DNA from: Siphlonurus alternatus | Lineage: Eukaryota; Arthropoda; Insecta; Ephemeroptera; Siphlonuridae | NCBI GenBank assembly: GCA_949825025.1 | Contig: OX463778.1 | Span: 17,886,196 to 17,950,195, forward strand | Reading direction: 5' to 3' | DNA: 64,000 nt | Shown: one piece after another, positions 35,801-49,748 of the stretch | How positions within the stretch are numbered: the first letter of the stretch is position 1 | Layout of the letters: every line of letters begins with the position of its first letter | The notes under the pieces: model-generated | Told to the model about the DNA's origin: nothing | What the model saw: the letters and a program-made list of their open reading frames with translations, nothing else | The model's database searches: none | Position numbers and translations under genes: made by a program

Positions 35801-38268
35801 AAATAATTACTTTCGCGTCAAGTAATAATTGTTGTTTCATGCGTTCCAATCGTTTTTATGATATATATCAGTTTCAGGTTACTTGTTAATCTAGCTCTGC
35901 AATCGCTGTAATTATAAGCGTAAGGGAGTGAAGGGTTTTTATAATCGTTTCCCCTTATATGTGCTCAGATTTAAGTTATTCATTTGTTAATCTTAAAATT
36001 AAACATCTCGTTTAATGTTATAATTACGTCTGACTAATTGATGGGATAGCGTGTATAACAATTAGACGATTAATCAATGAAACAATTTCATTAGGCTTGA
36101 ATATTATTACTTAAGTCGCGTGACTTTAGAACGAGCGGAAGGCAAATCGAGGCGACAATTTTTTTTTTATCTGCTTCCCATCGTGATGTCAGCAACTAAA
36201 GTAAAGATGGGTAAATAATAAATATACCGTTACAGCGAGTACCGCTTGCATCAAATCGGTAGTGTTTGCTCAAGAGACACCTTAAAACCATGACTGCATG
36301 CATCGTACTTACTGTTAGTCTGTTAGTACCATAAAATGAATAAATATAATAAAATTATAGTATAGTACTTATATTATATACCATGCTACTTGTTAACTTA
36401 AAGCAAATTATTAGTTTAAGAGTCTCGACTGGCAATTTCACCGTCATATGGAATTAACTCATGCCGCATTCTTAATATTATTCTATGATTATAAAACATG
36501 GGTGGCTTACTGTTAATTAAAATAATCATAATCGGGAAAGAATTTAATGTGGATTACACGTCGGTCTTGGATCTGTACACGCTTAATGTACAGTTGTCAA
36601 ATTCAGTCTAATTTTAGCCTTCCCCGAATTTGTCGAAGTGTAGGAAACAATAAAATGACTCCACGTATCTCCTACTAATTTCTTATACTCTTCCCCATCC
36701 CTCCTTTGTAATGCCATTGAACCACTCTAATTGTGTGCACCCTTCTACCCTTGCCAATTTTCGCCCGATTGTGCTGATTTTCCGAGTGTTGGCAGCTCGA
36801 TTTCCTCAAGCTGAAGGGTAAATTGACGGCCCAGCAGTTGCTCCTCAAGTTCACCACGGAGCGCTGGGAGTCCCTGGAGCACATCAAGAACGTGTACCCT
36901 CCGCAGAGCTCCATGCACCGGCCCGAGGTGAGTCTTTTAAAATTTTCTAGATTCACTACTATGTCTAACAAAATGTGACATTGATTGTTATTTGGTGTAC
37001 CGCACTTTAGATTAACAGCGTTAATGTTCAGCTTCCTTGTTTACTAAATCAAAACCTCAATCGATCTTGGTATTTCCTGAGTCGTTACGGGAGCGGAACT
37101 TGAAACATCGGACGACAGCGTCGGGAAGTGGGAATAAGTGACAACCGCCTTGACAATGTCGAGTTGCGACATAATAATATTTGTGACAAATTGTGTAGCA
37201 AATCCTTATATATACTATCTTATCTGCTGTATTGCGTGCGAGCTTGCTTGATAACCCTGACCAAATAGTGTGTTAAAAAGAGGCTTGGCTCGATTTATTG
37301 CCAAGTATAATAACACGAGTTCTGTACCTTGATACAGTCGAAAGATATTTCAATCCTCAGAGATGTAACAACGTTTCGTAAAGTAAACTTAGCTCAATGT
37401 GGGAGTTTGTTTTCTTTTGTACGATTAAAGCTTCAAGTAATATACGCTGTTTATTTTGCAAACTCGAATTATTTAACGTATATTGCCGGGCGTTGATTTT
37501 TTTAAGGCTGAAATAGTCTTAAGTTGGCCTTGAGCCATCAGCAAAACTGTGCGTTCACGATCAAGGTAATTGCGGGTGGTGGCATCGTTCACTGACCTCA
37601 CGTTGACCTCTCACCGCCCACCTTATCAAGGCAGATGGCGGGTCAGCGGCGGTAGTCGCGCGTTTTCTAAGAATAAATAAAAATATATGGTTGAATATTT
37701 CTTGTGAGCTAAATTTTTGCCTACAAACTTTATCTTCAGTCTTTCCCGTGCGCTCAATTCCGCTCAAATACAAATATACAGCTCAAAGTATAGTGAAATT
37801 TTCAAATTATTTATAATGCACTTGAGTCAACGAAATCTATTAAAAAAAAATAATAAATAAGTATTCACAGGCTACCAAATGTTCATTAACTTATTAGAGT
37901 CCGCAGAAATTGAAGACCAGGAAATAACCCTAGCTAAGGGTTTTCGGGCACCCTCGGACTCAATAGGGTGTATGAGCTTCGGCCTTTCCTGACCGTTCTC
38001 TGTCCTCGATTCTACTCCTCTGGAGTAGGCAGATTAGACGGAGAGGAAAACTCGTTTGTTTCATGCTAGTTCTATAGTTAGTCCTGCTGTTGTGGTCTTA
38101 CTTACAATTATTTTTAAATATTTGTGCTTGGAAAGCCAGAAGCATCAATATTCGTTCGTTCCGTACGTAAATAACGTAACGTGAATGTTTGTATCGATTT
38201 GTTGATACTAACGAAATTTTTTGTACATGCGGATACTTTGTTTAGCCTTACTTCAACTAATTTATTCA

Positions 38269-38311
<43 letters not shown>

Positions 38312-41300
38312 ATTTCAAATTAAGTAATGATATTGGCAGAGGAATGTAGCTTTATTGTATAGTCTTTGTCTCGTAAAATTTCTCTTTGCGGCCTTGTTAA
38401 TCACCATGCCGTAAGATCGAAAAATAAACACAGGGCATGGTGATTAACAAGGCTGCAAGTGGGAAAATTTTCAATGTAACGAGTGTACAATAAATTTAAT
38501 CGTTTATCTCTGACTTAAATAAATGCTGCGCTAAATAATTATTAGTCAAACATTATAATATTTCAAACACTTTTCTCTAAATCATCGCAATCTTATCTGT
38601 ATTTAAAAGTAGAATGACGTTCATGATCGATCTCGAGTTAATCGGCATTTGGACCTTGAAGAAACACGACATAATTAATTCTCATTTCAATACTCGAATA
38701 ATAGAATGTTGCTAAACTCGACGTATTAATGAATTATGAGCTGTATCCTAGAAATCCCCTCCATCCTTTCCGCGCACCATTATAAACATTATTTGTGTTG
38801 CACTTTCCTTGTTGTGAATAACGTAACTGCAATTTCTTTGAATTTCTTCCACAAGATTTCAAGGGGAAGTTCTCCATTCAATACTAATTATCTTGCCTAC
38901 GATAATATAATTAATTTTAGGCTCACATTAAGCCGCAAACTTCCAGGAAAGAGAGGGGAAACAACGTTGCTCCAGATGGTATAGGCTAACCCGTTGATTT
39001 AATGCACATCACGTCTTCGCAGACCAAGTAGGATGTTGCGCCCACTTTAGTAGTCGCATTTTTTGCAGCGCTCCCGGCAGCCTTGACAATATAGCAACAT
39101 TCCCGCGTACCGAGGGTTGTACAGTATAGTCCAGCTACTCCAGCTCATGTCGAGAGATATGATCCTCTAAGTTGGCACCAAGAACAACAACTATACCTAC
39201 ACCGGCCAGTACACCTGGGGATGTTCGTGGTGCCATGTCCCCAACCTGGGGACACTACGAACATTTCCCCTGCCCTGTCTACAGGTGTCATCACGCAGTC
39301 TATAATGGAGGCTTACTGAACTTGAAATTTCTGTGATGTGCAGGCTCAAGAATTGTAGACAAGGATTGTAGACAAGTATATAAAATCGTTGGGGTCAACT
39401 GGCTGTTTTTCTTACATCTTCTTCAAAATTTCAAATCTCTCAGTCCCTTACTTTGAGCTGCAGCTCTAATTACCTAATTACCTAATTAGGTAATGGTTAA
39501 ATTTCGTGCTGTCCCGAGGTATAAGTACACCCGATTTACATGACTGTGTTTTATGAACGTCTCATGAGATAAACATTAAGCGTCGTCAAATTTGCCTGAC
39601 ATGGAACTACAACCAAGATCCCTATACTAGTATAGATCTTGTATATATACTAGTATAGGGATCTTGGCTGCAACTACAAAAGTGATATACTCGTCCTATG
39701 TATATTACAAGGTAACAGTTTGAAGCAAAAAAGCAGCCTCGTCACTGTCAGCATCGGTAATTAACACAATGTTTTAAAGTGCAATTTCACGTTTTTATCG
39801 CTTGGCTGCGCATGAACTACTTCGAAACTAAAATCATGTTCAGGGGTCATCATAACATGGTATTTATACTAACTTAAAACGTAAACATATTCAATATTTA
39901 TTACGGTTTAATCGTTTTATAGGTGAAAATTTTATATGAATATTAATTATATTTACAGTAAGTAATTACTAATTAGTAATTAGAAGTACCCAATTGTGGT
40001 TTGATTAAAAAAATATATATTAAATATTTATTATATTTACAGTCCACATCTGAATAATTGCGAAGATGCATTTCACTTAAAAATAATATAGAGAAATTTT
40101 TGGTTTTGTAATATGGCAAGTTACAAACCACTCGTGTCGCCATGGGATACGAAATACACAAGCTGTGATATATTTGCCGATGTCCGAGCCGCCGTCAAGT
40201 TCAAAGTTACGTGCAACGAGGGGTCTCGGCCCACCGCTCCAAGGTTGCAACCTGCCAGAGGTTACCTTGACGGTTCAATCTCTCATCTCAACTTTGTTTT
40301 CTGCCGCGGTATCGCTATAACATTGCTACCTGATACCGCGACGTACGTGATATTGCTGCAGCACGGTACCGCGATAAGTCCAGTTCACACGGAGGTATCG
40401 CGATACTGCTGCATGATAAGTACAGTTCACACGCGGCTATAGAAATTCAATTTGTTATCGCGTGATCGTTTATGACGACAGTCACCTATTAGTACTTCGT
40501 TCACAACTTTGTTTACATTTTCTCTGTCGGGTCTTGAAGGCAATTTACCACTTTGTGACACAACATCAAAGTTGGGAAAAGTTGAGGTGGACTCTAAGGA
40601 TGAGTGTGTGGGACCAGAGCGAGTAGGTAGGAGACTAATAAGAATCACTTATTATAGAATTGGCTAAGTGTTAAATCGACACACCTAATCGCCCCCTTCA
40701 TTCATCATGAAAGTTTTTATATTTCAATATACAGTCATACACCATGATATATTGCGTCTTTGGGAATCATATATAATCCAAAACTAACCACGTTAGCGGT
40801 TGTAGCCGCTACTTGCAACAAGCGTGATGTAAACATGTAATTATAAATAATTCTCCAAGCGAGATTATTATTTATTATACAATGCGCGCTGGTGTAAATC
40901 ACCAAATTATCAACTGCAAAATTATGCATGAATTACTCCAAAAGTTTCATCATTACGCCGCGAGAGTATATTTTTTATTGGGTTTTGTTATTATCACAAG
41001 CAAGCGACATTTCTATTTTTCCTAGTAAATACCTCAACGTCGTCGGCAAAGAGCAAACAGTGAGTTAACAAGTTATACAACAGGTTTAGCCTGCCTGTTT
41101 TCCTGCCACACAGATAACCGAAGCTCAGTATAATTATTATGACGCGTATTTCCCATGATTTGAGAAAAGCTCACCTTCCTCCGCACTGTCCTTGACCCCT
41201 GACTCGCCATCGCTGCAGGAGGGGAAAGTGGACTTTATGGAGCTGCGAAGATTTTAGCTCAGGGCATTCCCCTCTACTCTGTTTCTCATCTGTTTATTAG

Positions 41301-44132
41301 CGACTCACGGTCTCACCAAGGCTAGAGAGTGAAGAACGGCAATGCGGCCTACGTAATATCCGATCCCTGGGAGTTACTACGTCGTATTCTTTACGCCTGA
41401 AATTTAACATAATTTGGAAAATTCATTCATAAAAAAGGCACACTCAAATCTCATCGTTATACAGAGAAATATATCGTAATTTCATTACAATAATTTAATA
41501 CTTTCCTTTCTTATGATATTCTAGTTAATTAATGCAATTTAAGGAGAAATAATTTTTAAGTGTCACAATTTTTTAATATTCCTGCAAAATCCTTCTCTCA
41601 AAACCCAAAACACAATATACAGCAATTTGCATATATACATCATGTTCTAATTAATTCCAATGTGCTTTTTCCGTCATATCGATAACATCTATAGTCTACG
41701 GACTATAAAAAATCTAAAAAGTATTTGAATATACATGTTCTATAACACACTTATTCTCCATGCTAAAGTAGGCGGGACATTTTTTTTCCCCCCATGTCAG
41801 ACTACGTTAACTTACATGATGCTAATAATGATTGTTCTTTGTTACAGTGCGTGGACCATTGGATGGACGACAAATGGTTCGGTCGACAGCGCACCCAAGG
41901 AGTGAACCCGGTACTAATCTCCCTTTGCACCGAAATACCAGAAAAGTGAGTGCCAGAAGAATGCAGTAAAAATAATTAATTTAGCTTTTAAAACGCTCGA
42001 TTTTATGTTATCAAATAAAATTCCCGTTCTGTTTTTATTATATGTTTTTATCAATCTAATAGTACTTCCGTGGCGTATTAATTTGTTAACTTCTTGTATT
42101 TGATGTGTTTTGCAATGCAATGATATTGCGGTTCAAAATTACCAATGTCGCGTATAACTTTATAAATATTGGAAATTACATCGCGCGATCAGGACAAAAG
42201 TTGCGTCATGGTAATATCATGTTTGTTTTCACGTATATACATACACGTTATTTTCCTTCGATCTTCTATAAATATATAATATATTTTTTAAACTTGTGTG
42301 TTACATAACCTGTTTTTCAGTTCTTGCAAATTATAATAATTGCACGGTTGACGTACAGCGGCGTACGTATAATAATACAGCTCACGTAAATATTATTATA
42401 GACACGTGCAAAACATCAAGGTCACTTTTAGCAAATTTTGGAGAAAAAAATCCCCATTATTAAATGAAATTTGCTTTAAAATATTATATTATTTTTCACC
42501 TTTAAAATAATAAACCAATTATATTTCTTTGCACGTCAGTATACTATTGATCAAACTTGCCTAAAAGTCATTCAAAAAGGATGTTATCTAGAAACCGACC
42601 TTTAGTGAAAAATGAATGTATAAGCTAGTTTGAATCTGATTTTGAATTTTGAGAGGGTCTCTAAATTTATTTCTCTATTATAATATGTATAAATTTATAA
42701 GAATTATTAAAGTTAAAAAATATTTAATTAATACTAAAAACTTAATTGATATTAGAATTAATACGCAACTTTCTCATATTATATTATTTAAAATTGTTTT
42801 TGTATGTACAGTCTTTCGAATTACTTTCGATGAAGCAAAAATTTACGTCTGGAAATTTACGGAACTAACGTAGTTTTTTACTCATTTCCACCTCTCATTG
42901 CGGGCTATACCAGTGCAACTGGAAGTGGAAAATACGCCATTCCCGGCAATTCCACGTACATCACCCTTGAAAAGTCCATTTAATTTTCATCAAATTTAAT
43001 ATCTAATATAAATACAGACTTTACAATTAATGATAAAACAAAACAAAGAAATCAAATAATTATATTAATTAGTAAAATTATGATAGTATAATCAGTGACT
43101 GACTATAATGTAATTAATGTACCCTTGCAGGCAGGACTATTAGTTACATGTTTAAGTGAAATGCAGTTTTGTTTGTTTTTAACTCTTCTTATATACTTAG
43201 TGTTGTGGCCATATTTTCCACTGTATGCTGTAATCTCCCATTTGCACCCCTCCGCCCTGTCCATTCAACCTAAGAACAAGACATCTTGTGACCTTGTGGC
43301 AAGTTCTCACTTCGACATTTTTTTTTTTTTACGTCAGGCTCAACTTTTTGAGAGGTTGCTGACGTTTTATGTCGCCTGTAGGTTCCAGGTGACCTCAGAG
43401 ATGCTGGAGCCATTCCTGGAGGGCGCCACACTGGAGGAGGCGCTCGCGAGGCGCCGGCTCTTCATAATCGACCTGCAGATCCTCAGCAGCATCCACTGCA
43501 AGCACGAACCAGTGGTGGGTACATTGCTTTTTGTAACAGAATGTAGTAGATCTGCAGCTGCTTATGTTATCATATTAAATGGATGTAACGTTAAATAGGT
43601 GTGCTGTTTTTGTTTTTCCTACTTGTTTTATACTGGTGCATCTTATTGCATTTTTTACTGTTTCTATATTCTCTCGTTAAATTCATCATGATTAAATTTG
43701 TTTTTATTTATTACTTAATTCTGATACTTTTTTTTTATATAAATTTATTATTTTGTTTACTTATTTTTAGCTTTATGTAAAGACTCTACAATCTGCTAAA
43801 CTTATCATGGCCTATTGGAAACCATTAAAAAGAGTAAAAACTATTACAATAATTATTTACATGCAACATTTACCGTACTACAACAATTTTTTCTGCAGCT
43901 GGTGAATCCAATTGCGCTGTTCTATCTGGACCGCTCGGACGAGCTGACCCCGGTGGCCATCCAGCTGTACCAGCAGCCGGGCCCCAAGAACCCCGTGTAC
44001 CTGCCGAGCGACCCGCCCCTCACCTGGATCATGGCCAAGATGTTCTACAACATGGCCGACGCACAACACCACCAGTCCTGCACGCATCTTGGTGAGCCTC
44101 GGAAAACCTATTTCTTTAAATTTATTTTAATT

Positions 44133-44231
<99 letters not shown>

Positions 44232-44592
44232 TTTGTTTATTTATTTGTTTATTTGTTTATTTATTTATTTATTTATTTACTCATTTATTCATTTAATCAT
44301 TTGTCCCAACAATGCAGGTCTGACCCACCTGCTGATGGAGAGCATGTGCATCGCGACTCACCGCAACCTCTCCCCGTCACACCCTGTCTTCAGACTGCTG
44401 GCCCCCCACTTCCTCTACCTGCTAGCCATCAACCAGTAAGTATAACACCCTTGGAGGTTCCACGTCTAGCATTCTGTTGTTGAGTCATGTGTTTTTAAGC
44501 AGATTTTTTTCTACTTCTACTGAACAAATTGCTATTGCTATTAAATCTACCTGAAACTCTATCATTTGTCATCATTTTGTCATCTCTCTGCT

Positions 44593-44631
<39 letters not shown>

Positions 44632-47186
44632 CCCCTAGTGGAAAGTTTCTGATATAATTTCATCATCTGAGGATATATTCTGTACAGATTCCTCATCCTG
44701 CTTTGTTTGCTTGCAGACGCGGCCTTGAGAAGCTGATAGCCCCTGGCGGTTGGGTGGACACCGGCATGACGGTTGGTGTGTGTGGCATGTTCCAGTTGAT
44801 AGCCAGGGGGTGAGTTGTCCTACGATTTACATTAAATTACAATCTGTGTTGCTGATGAGATACCTGCAGCCTGGTTGTTTGGAACACAGCAATAATTTTG
44901 TAGACTTCATCATAATACCAGTGGTACTCAACTCAAGCTAACTTGTCCAGCATTCTCAAATAATATCATAACTGCATACAGTACTTAGGCAACATTTTTT
45001 TCACAAGTAAAAATAATATGTATTACTAATATTCATAGAAATTTAAAATTGAGTTGGAATTTAGTAATGATTGCTGCAAAGCTAAAATTGCTTAATTTGA
45101 AAATTCAGCTAGATATTTTCAGAGTCTCCTCCACTGTTCTGACCCCGAGTGTAGTTTCCAGAACTGGCGGCTGAACGTGCACGGCTCGGTGATTCGGGAG
45201 ATTGAGTCCCGTGGGGTGCTTGACCCTGAAGTGCTCCCAAATTATCCTTTCCGCGACGACGCTGTTCCACTTTACCAGGCCATCGAGCGCTACGTCAACA
45301 AGGTCATCCACTACTATTATGGTACGTTAAGTCTGATGACATTCAGAGTTCTTCAATTTTTCATATTGACGGCTATCAAGAAAAAAGTTTGGTGGGGCTT
45401 CTTGTCATTCAAGGGAAAGGGAGGAAATAAGAATTACCTACGGGAATTAAATGAAGGTTGGGCCACCACAACCCATGTGTATTATTTTTCCACTATTAAT
45501 TATTATACCTTGGGAGAGTTAGACTTTTTTAATACATTGTGATTTTATTTAATTCTTAATTTACCTCAAACCTGTAATTTTTGTATACCAAGAATATTTA
45601 ACATTGCATGCAAATCAAACTCTCCTTGATTAATGCTCCACTTCTGAAATAAAGAAATTAGTGCCAATGTTGAGACTTGACCTCTTGTTGACAGACTCCG
45701 TTGAGAAGCTGGAAAAGGACTGGGAGGTGCAGGCTTGGTGTCGCGAGATGTCGCTGCCGCAGAAGGAGAGAGGTCTTGGGGTGGGGGGCCTGCCCGAGCG
45801 TCTGACGACAATTGAAGAGCTGGCTCAACTCTGCACGACCATCGTCTCCACCTGCAGCCAAGGTCACGCAGGAGCCAACTTCCAGCAATACGATGCTTAC
45901 GGCTTCGTGCCAAACTACCCCGGAATCCTCATCGGTCTGCCGCCAGATCAGAAGGTAAATTGAGGCTTCAGTCAAAATTAATAATTAAAAAAAAAAAAAA
46001 AATCTCTGTACTGCTATGAATCTTAATTTGAAAATTACCCTGCAATTTAAGGGGTGCAAGAACTTATTTCTATTATATAATAACAGAACTTGCTTTCTTT
46101 TGATCAAATTCTTTGGATATATACGTGTATACATGTACCTAAAATTCTTTCTACATTTCTTTGAATTTGTATCCTCTATATAAAATAGCTAGATAATTAA
46201 TAATAATAAAAAAAAATATTCCTAATTAAATGTAATGATTATTATTACCATTATTTACATTTGTTTAATGTTGCAGAAAGAGATGAGTGAGAAAGAGCTG
46301 CTTGACTTCCTGCCAGACAAAGGAAACACTTTGGACATCATGGTGAGCATAACTTGACATTTTATCACCACATGAATCACTATGTGTACTTTCAGTGTCC
46401 ATGCAGTCAATCAAGCAAAAGAGTTTATTCATTCATTTAGTTCAGTAATTGATTTTACGAATTTTAAATTTCTCACATGAGCATTAAAGTCACGAATATT
46501 TGACGTTGGTTGCAGGTGATCACTAAGCTGCTGAGCATGAAGGGCACGCAGAGTCTCGGGGACTTCGAAGTGAAGTACCATTATGACCCCAAGGTGGTGC
46601 ACATGGCAGACGAGTAAGTAGACACAAAACAACATAATTGACTTTTAGGGAACTTTGGTAGAGGCAGGATTGATTATTGTCATTCTTCTGTCATCCCCAA
46701 CTTATTTAACTCTTAATGGTTTTCCTTTTGCCATGGGGTGGTGGGTGGGGAGGATCCCAATGAATTCTGTGCTCTGCTGATTGATTGACACAGGCTAACT
46801 TCTGCAGTATGAGGGATGAAGATAAATTAAAGGAGAGGAATGTTCTAAATGTAACGTGTAGTTAGCTCAATTACTTGAACTCTTCTTTTTTTCTTGAACT
46901 TGTGGTTGTGGGATACATATTTTATAATTTAGCATCTAATAAAAATTTATGTAACTTGCTAAACGCTTTAAGCTATACATCAACCTTTTGTTGAGATACA
47001 AGTTACACCAATAAGCAATCTGCTACTGCCTAGATACTATTCCATCTCTGACGTTTGTCTGTGACCCTCAGATTCCGCCTGGAGCTGCGGCAACTCTCCC
47101 GCGAAATTGAGGAGCGCAACAAGACTCGCAAGCACAAGTACGACTGGCTGGACCCGGCCATCGTGCCCAACTCCATCAGCATCTGA
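32875..47186 (+). CDS. PLAT-domain lipoxygenase (animal LOX)
   Basis: A non-heme iron dioxygenase that peroxidises polyunsaturated fatty acids. Exons: 32875-33210, 34838-35035, 35495-35539, 36796-36927, 41848-41945, 43382-43514, 43899-44091, 44318-44435, 44717-44809, 45155-45321, 45695-45954, 46277-46342, 46516-46613 and 47072-47186. All phases agree, giving 683 aa, normal for animal LOX. The N-terminal PLAT domain (about 24-115) binds Ca2+/membranes in relatives. Iron ligands are all present: H372 and H377 (HHQSCTH), H562 and N566 (GHAGAN) and the C-terminal Ile683 (SISI). Gly434 aligns with the residue that is Gly in R- and Ala in S-lipoxygenases. One exon is only 45 nt. An alternative start at 32911 gives an MGNLLS N-terminus. 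The acceptor before 45155 is a weak GTGTAG but the only one keeping phase and alignment. Confidence 0.96.
33211..34837 (+). other. Lipoxygenase intron 1
   Basis: AT-rich with no recognisable gene, repeat or RNA. Confidence 0.6.
38360..38490. mobile_element. Fold-back element, family C copy 2
   Basis: Arms carry GCCTTGTTAATCACCATGCC and its reverse complement, separated by about 30 bases, with weaker complementarity extending outward. It shares its core with the element at 23434-23550. Confidence 0.75.
39604..39677. repeat. Short perfect-arm hairpin
   Basis: CCAAGATCCCTATACTAGTA and its reverse complement face each other across about a dozen bases, with partial extension outward. Origin unknown. 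Confidence 0.8.
44130..44292. repeat. (TTTA)n microsatellite filling a short lipoxygenase intron
   Basis: The intron between exons ending 44091 and starting 44318 is only 226 bp and consists mostly of TTTA units with occasional TTTG. The array keeps a reading frame open (Phe-Ile-Tyr-Leu repeats), which is an artefact of the 4-bp period. Confidence 0.95.
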
Positions 47187-49748
47187 GCATACAAAGGGTG
47201 GGACCGTGGAGGCACAGAATGAAATGTGTACTGTCCGCAGGAGGAGGGGGAGTTTTATCCAATTCTACCAACCAAATATGATAGCATGGATGTTATTCCA
47301 AAAGCTTGAAATCTAATTATGAAATTGCTCTGAATTTCTCTCAAAACTGAGCTGAATTATGATGAAATATTTTAATATTTTATTGGTAATATGGCTAAAT
47401 CGACATGTCACAACATGTCCAGCAACATATGTGCATGGTATATACATAATTGATATCTCTCCATTCCATAGTATTAGCCACTAGATTGGGACCTGCAGCA
47501 CACTCATAAGTTAAATCAGCATTACAATAGTTGAATTATTTGAGGTCATTTTATCTTGTCCAACTGTGCAATAACTCAATAATTTATTTTATTCACCTTA
47601 AAAATTTGTGCCATTTGTACATACCTGTAAAATAATTAAAATTTTGAAGGGTTTGAGATAATTATACCATTTTTCTATCGCCGGAGGTTTATTATTTTAA
47701 GTATTATAAGTGCAATTTACAATGTTCTAATATTAAATATTAATACAGTAGCCAGCCTACATATTATTAATTATTTGTGTGTATCTTGTATTTCTTTCTG
47801 CTACTTTATAGATGATGCTTTGAGACTGTCTGTTTATTTTATATTAATAATGTTTAACATTTTCTAATGCATGTGAAATAAAATCCGGAAAATAATATTC
47901 TCTAAGTAGCATATTTAGAGAACCTTTCTTATAAGCTTTTACATGCCATAAATGCTTCAAGGCTTACATGTTAGTTTTATCTACTTTAAGCAGGAATTGG
48001 TTGTAAATTTTAAAATATTGATAAAATTAATTATCATTTTTTTTAATGATTAAAACATATAATCAAATCAAATATTTCTTTGGTAGAGAATTCACTTGGG
48101 TTCATCTTCTTTGTTTTTTTCCCTTGAAGTTAAAATAAAAATGTATGATGGTTTAAATGGTGTTAAAAAAAATACAAGCCATTTAATAAATTATTTGTTT
48201 AACAAATATAAGAAACTGTCCTCCTATTCAGTAAAAAATTGATTTATTTGTTGGCCCTCTTCAAAATTATACAATACCTACCTGTTGTCATCTGTATTAA
48301 AATGCAATCAAATGTACATATTATTTACAGTATTTTGTTCTATGGTTTAATTATTCTCTCTGTAAAATTTACAAAATCTGAGAAGACTGTCTATTCTAAG
48401 TTTAAGTAAAATAAAGTGCTTTTCATTCTTAATAGTTATTTTATTTGTCAAACATCCACAGTTCATTCAATTATAAAATACGGTAGAGAAAGAGACTTAA
48501 TGGGGAATTCTCCTACATTTATTTTATTTTTTTTTCAGATGCTCTATGCCTTGAAATTAAATGTCCCAAAACAAAAAAGTTTCAATCTTCAAAATTGGAG
48601 ACAAGGGAATTTTTTAAAAATCTTCCTTCTTTTGAATTTAGCGCCAAAACGTGACGTAGAAACTGCCTAGCAGGCGAAATTTTACTGCAATAAATTTATA
48701 TTTTCGATTATCACTCTTAAAATAAACTGATATTGGAGACAAAACTATTGATACTAGGGTAGAAAAACCCGCTGATTTCGATCGTGTTACTAAAATTTAT
48801 AGCCAATCACTCCTTGACGCTCAAATTATGATATCAGGCAGTTGTTGTGTGTTAACTAGGGAGTTTCTACGTCACAATTTTCAGGTTTGCGCGCGGGTTG
48901 CATACTTTGCCCCTATTCTAATAATCCCTTCAGAGTCCCCAAATTTGAGTTTAAAAAGTTGAAACTTAAGTCAAACTTATTTTTAATATGTACCCAATCA
49001 TAATATAGTAGTTAAATTAAAATTTGAGTTGTAAGAGAATTTTTTATTTAATATTTTTAAAAGAATGTAATATTTGGATATTTACAATATAAAACCCACA
49101 CCCATAAAAGGAGCGCGTTCTGCACATGCACCGTGTGATGACATAAGCCCCAAAATCTGTGGCGCTCTATTTGAACATCAACCGGAGAACTGCATGGTCG
49201 GATTAAATAGAAGGCTGAGGGTGATGAATTTTTTGGGGGGTACAATTATTTTTTTAAAATTAAAAATTATAAAAGTTGAAGCCGTTCCCCTCTTTTAACA
49301 ATTTAACAAAACTATAAAACACGTAAACAACGTGAAACACAGAAATTTCACCAAATTTGTGCAGTTTATTGAATCTGTCAAAATACAGAATTTGAAGTAA
49401 TGTTATATTATATTGTATAAAAATTTAATGCTTAACTCGTCAATCAACTATATATCCTGTAACTACTAAAATCTTGAATATCAATAATGTAACAAATTAA
49501 GAGAAAAATATAATAATTATACTTACAGTTTAATTAAAAGATGTTCATTTTATCATGCATAGAAATAGTTTCACTGTGTTTTTAATTAGAAATGTTTAAA
49601 ATATAATATTATTCTGAAATAAAAATAATTCTAACCTTATCTATGAATATTTCATCTAGTATAATTATATTCTTTAATTAAGAAATTATGCGGGCAAAGC
49701 AATTAAGAGATATATATGCTGCAAACAAATTAAATTAAAGTGCGACGA
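47187..49748. other. Convergent intergenic region, lipoxygenase / uricase 3' ends
   Basis: No coding sequence was recognised. Candidate lipoxygenase poly(A) signals are AATAAA at 47877-47882 and 48410-48415. A uricase signal could be the minus-strand AATAAA at 49370-49365. A loose inverted repeat involving AACGTGACGTAGAAACT (from about 48645) and AGTTTCTACGTCAC (from about 48861) may be a decayed transposon. Confidence 0.5.
48410..48415 (+). terminator. Candidate lipoxygenase polyadenylation signal
   Basis: AATAAA followed by GTGCTTTTC. An earlier AATAAA at 47877 is an alternative. Confidence 0.3.

Larger units (their letters stand above)
36928..41847 (+). other. Lipoxygenase intron 4 (4.9 kb)
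   Basis: The largest intron of the gene. It contains a family C fold-back (38360-38490), a long T run (38271-38307), a hairpin (39604-39677) and a smaller inverted repeat around 39214-39257 (ATGTTCGTGGTG / complement). Near 40300-40440 is a patch with repeated CGCGGTATCG-like and CAGTTCACACG motifs. A 109-codon frame at 40113-40442 has no recognisable domain and I do not call it a gene. Confidence 0.55.

Noticed and set aside
40113..40442. 109-codon frame in lipoxygenase intron 4
   Set aside because: No recognisable domain and no supporting splice sites; the 3' part overlaps repeated motifs.
43815..44483. 222-codon plus-strand frame through the TTTA array
   Set aside because: It combines a real lipoxygenase exon with intron sequence; the 4-bp repeat simply lacks stops in any frame.
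45119..45155. TTTTCAG at about 45120 as acceptor for the lipoxygenase exon
   Set aside because: After the upstream phase-2 donor it shifts frame and hits TGA; the acceptor ending at 45154 keeps phase and gives the expected FQNWRL sequence.
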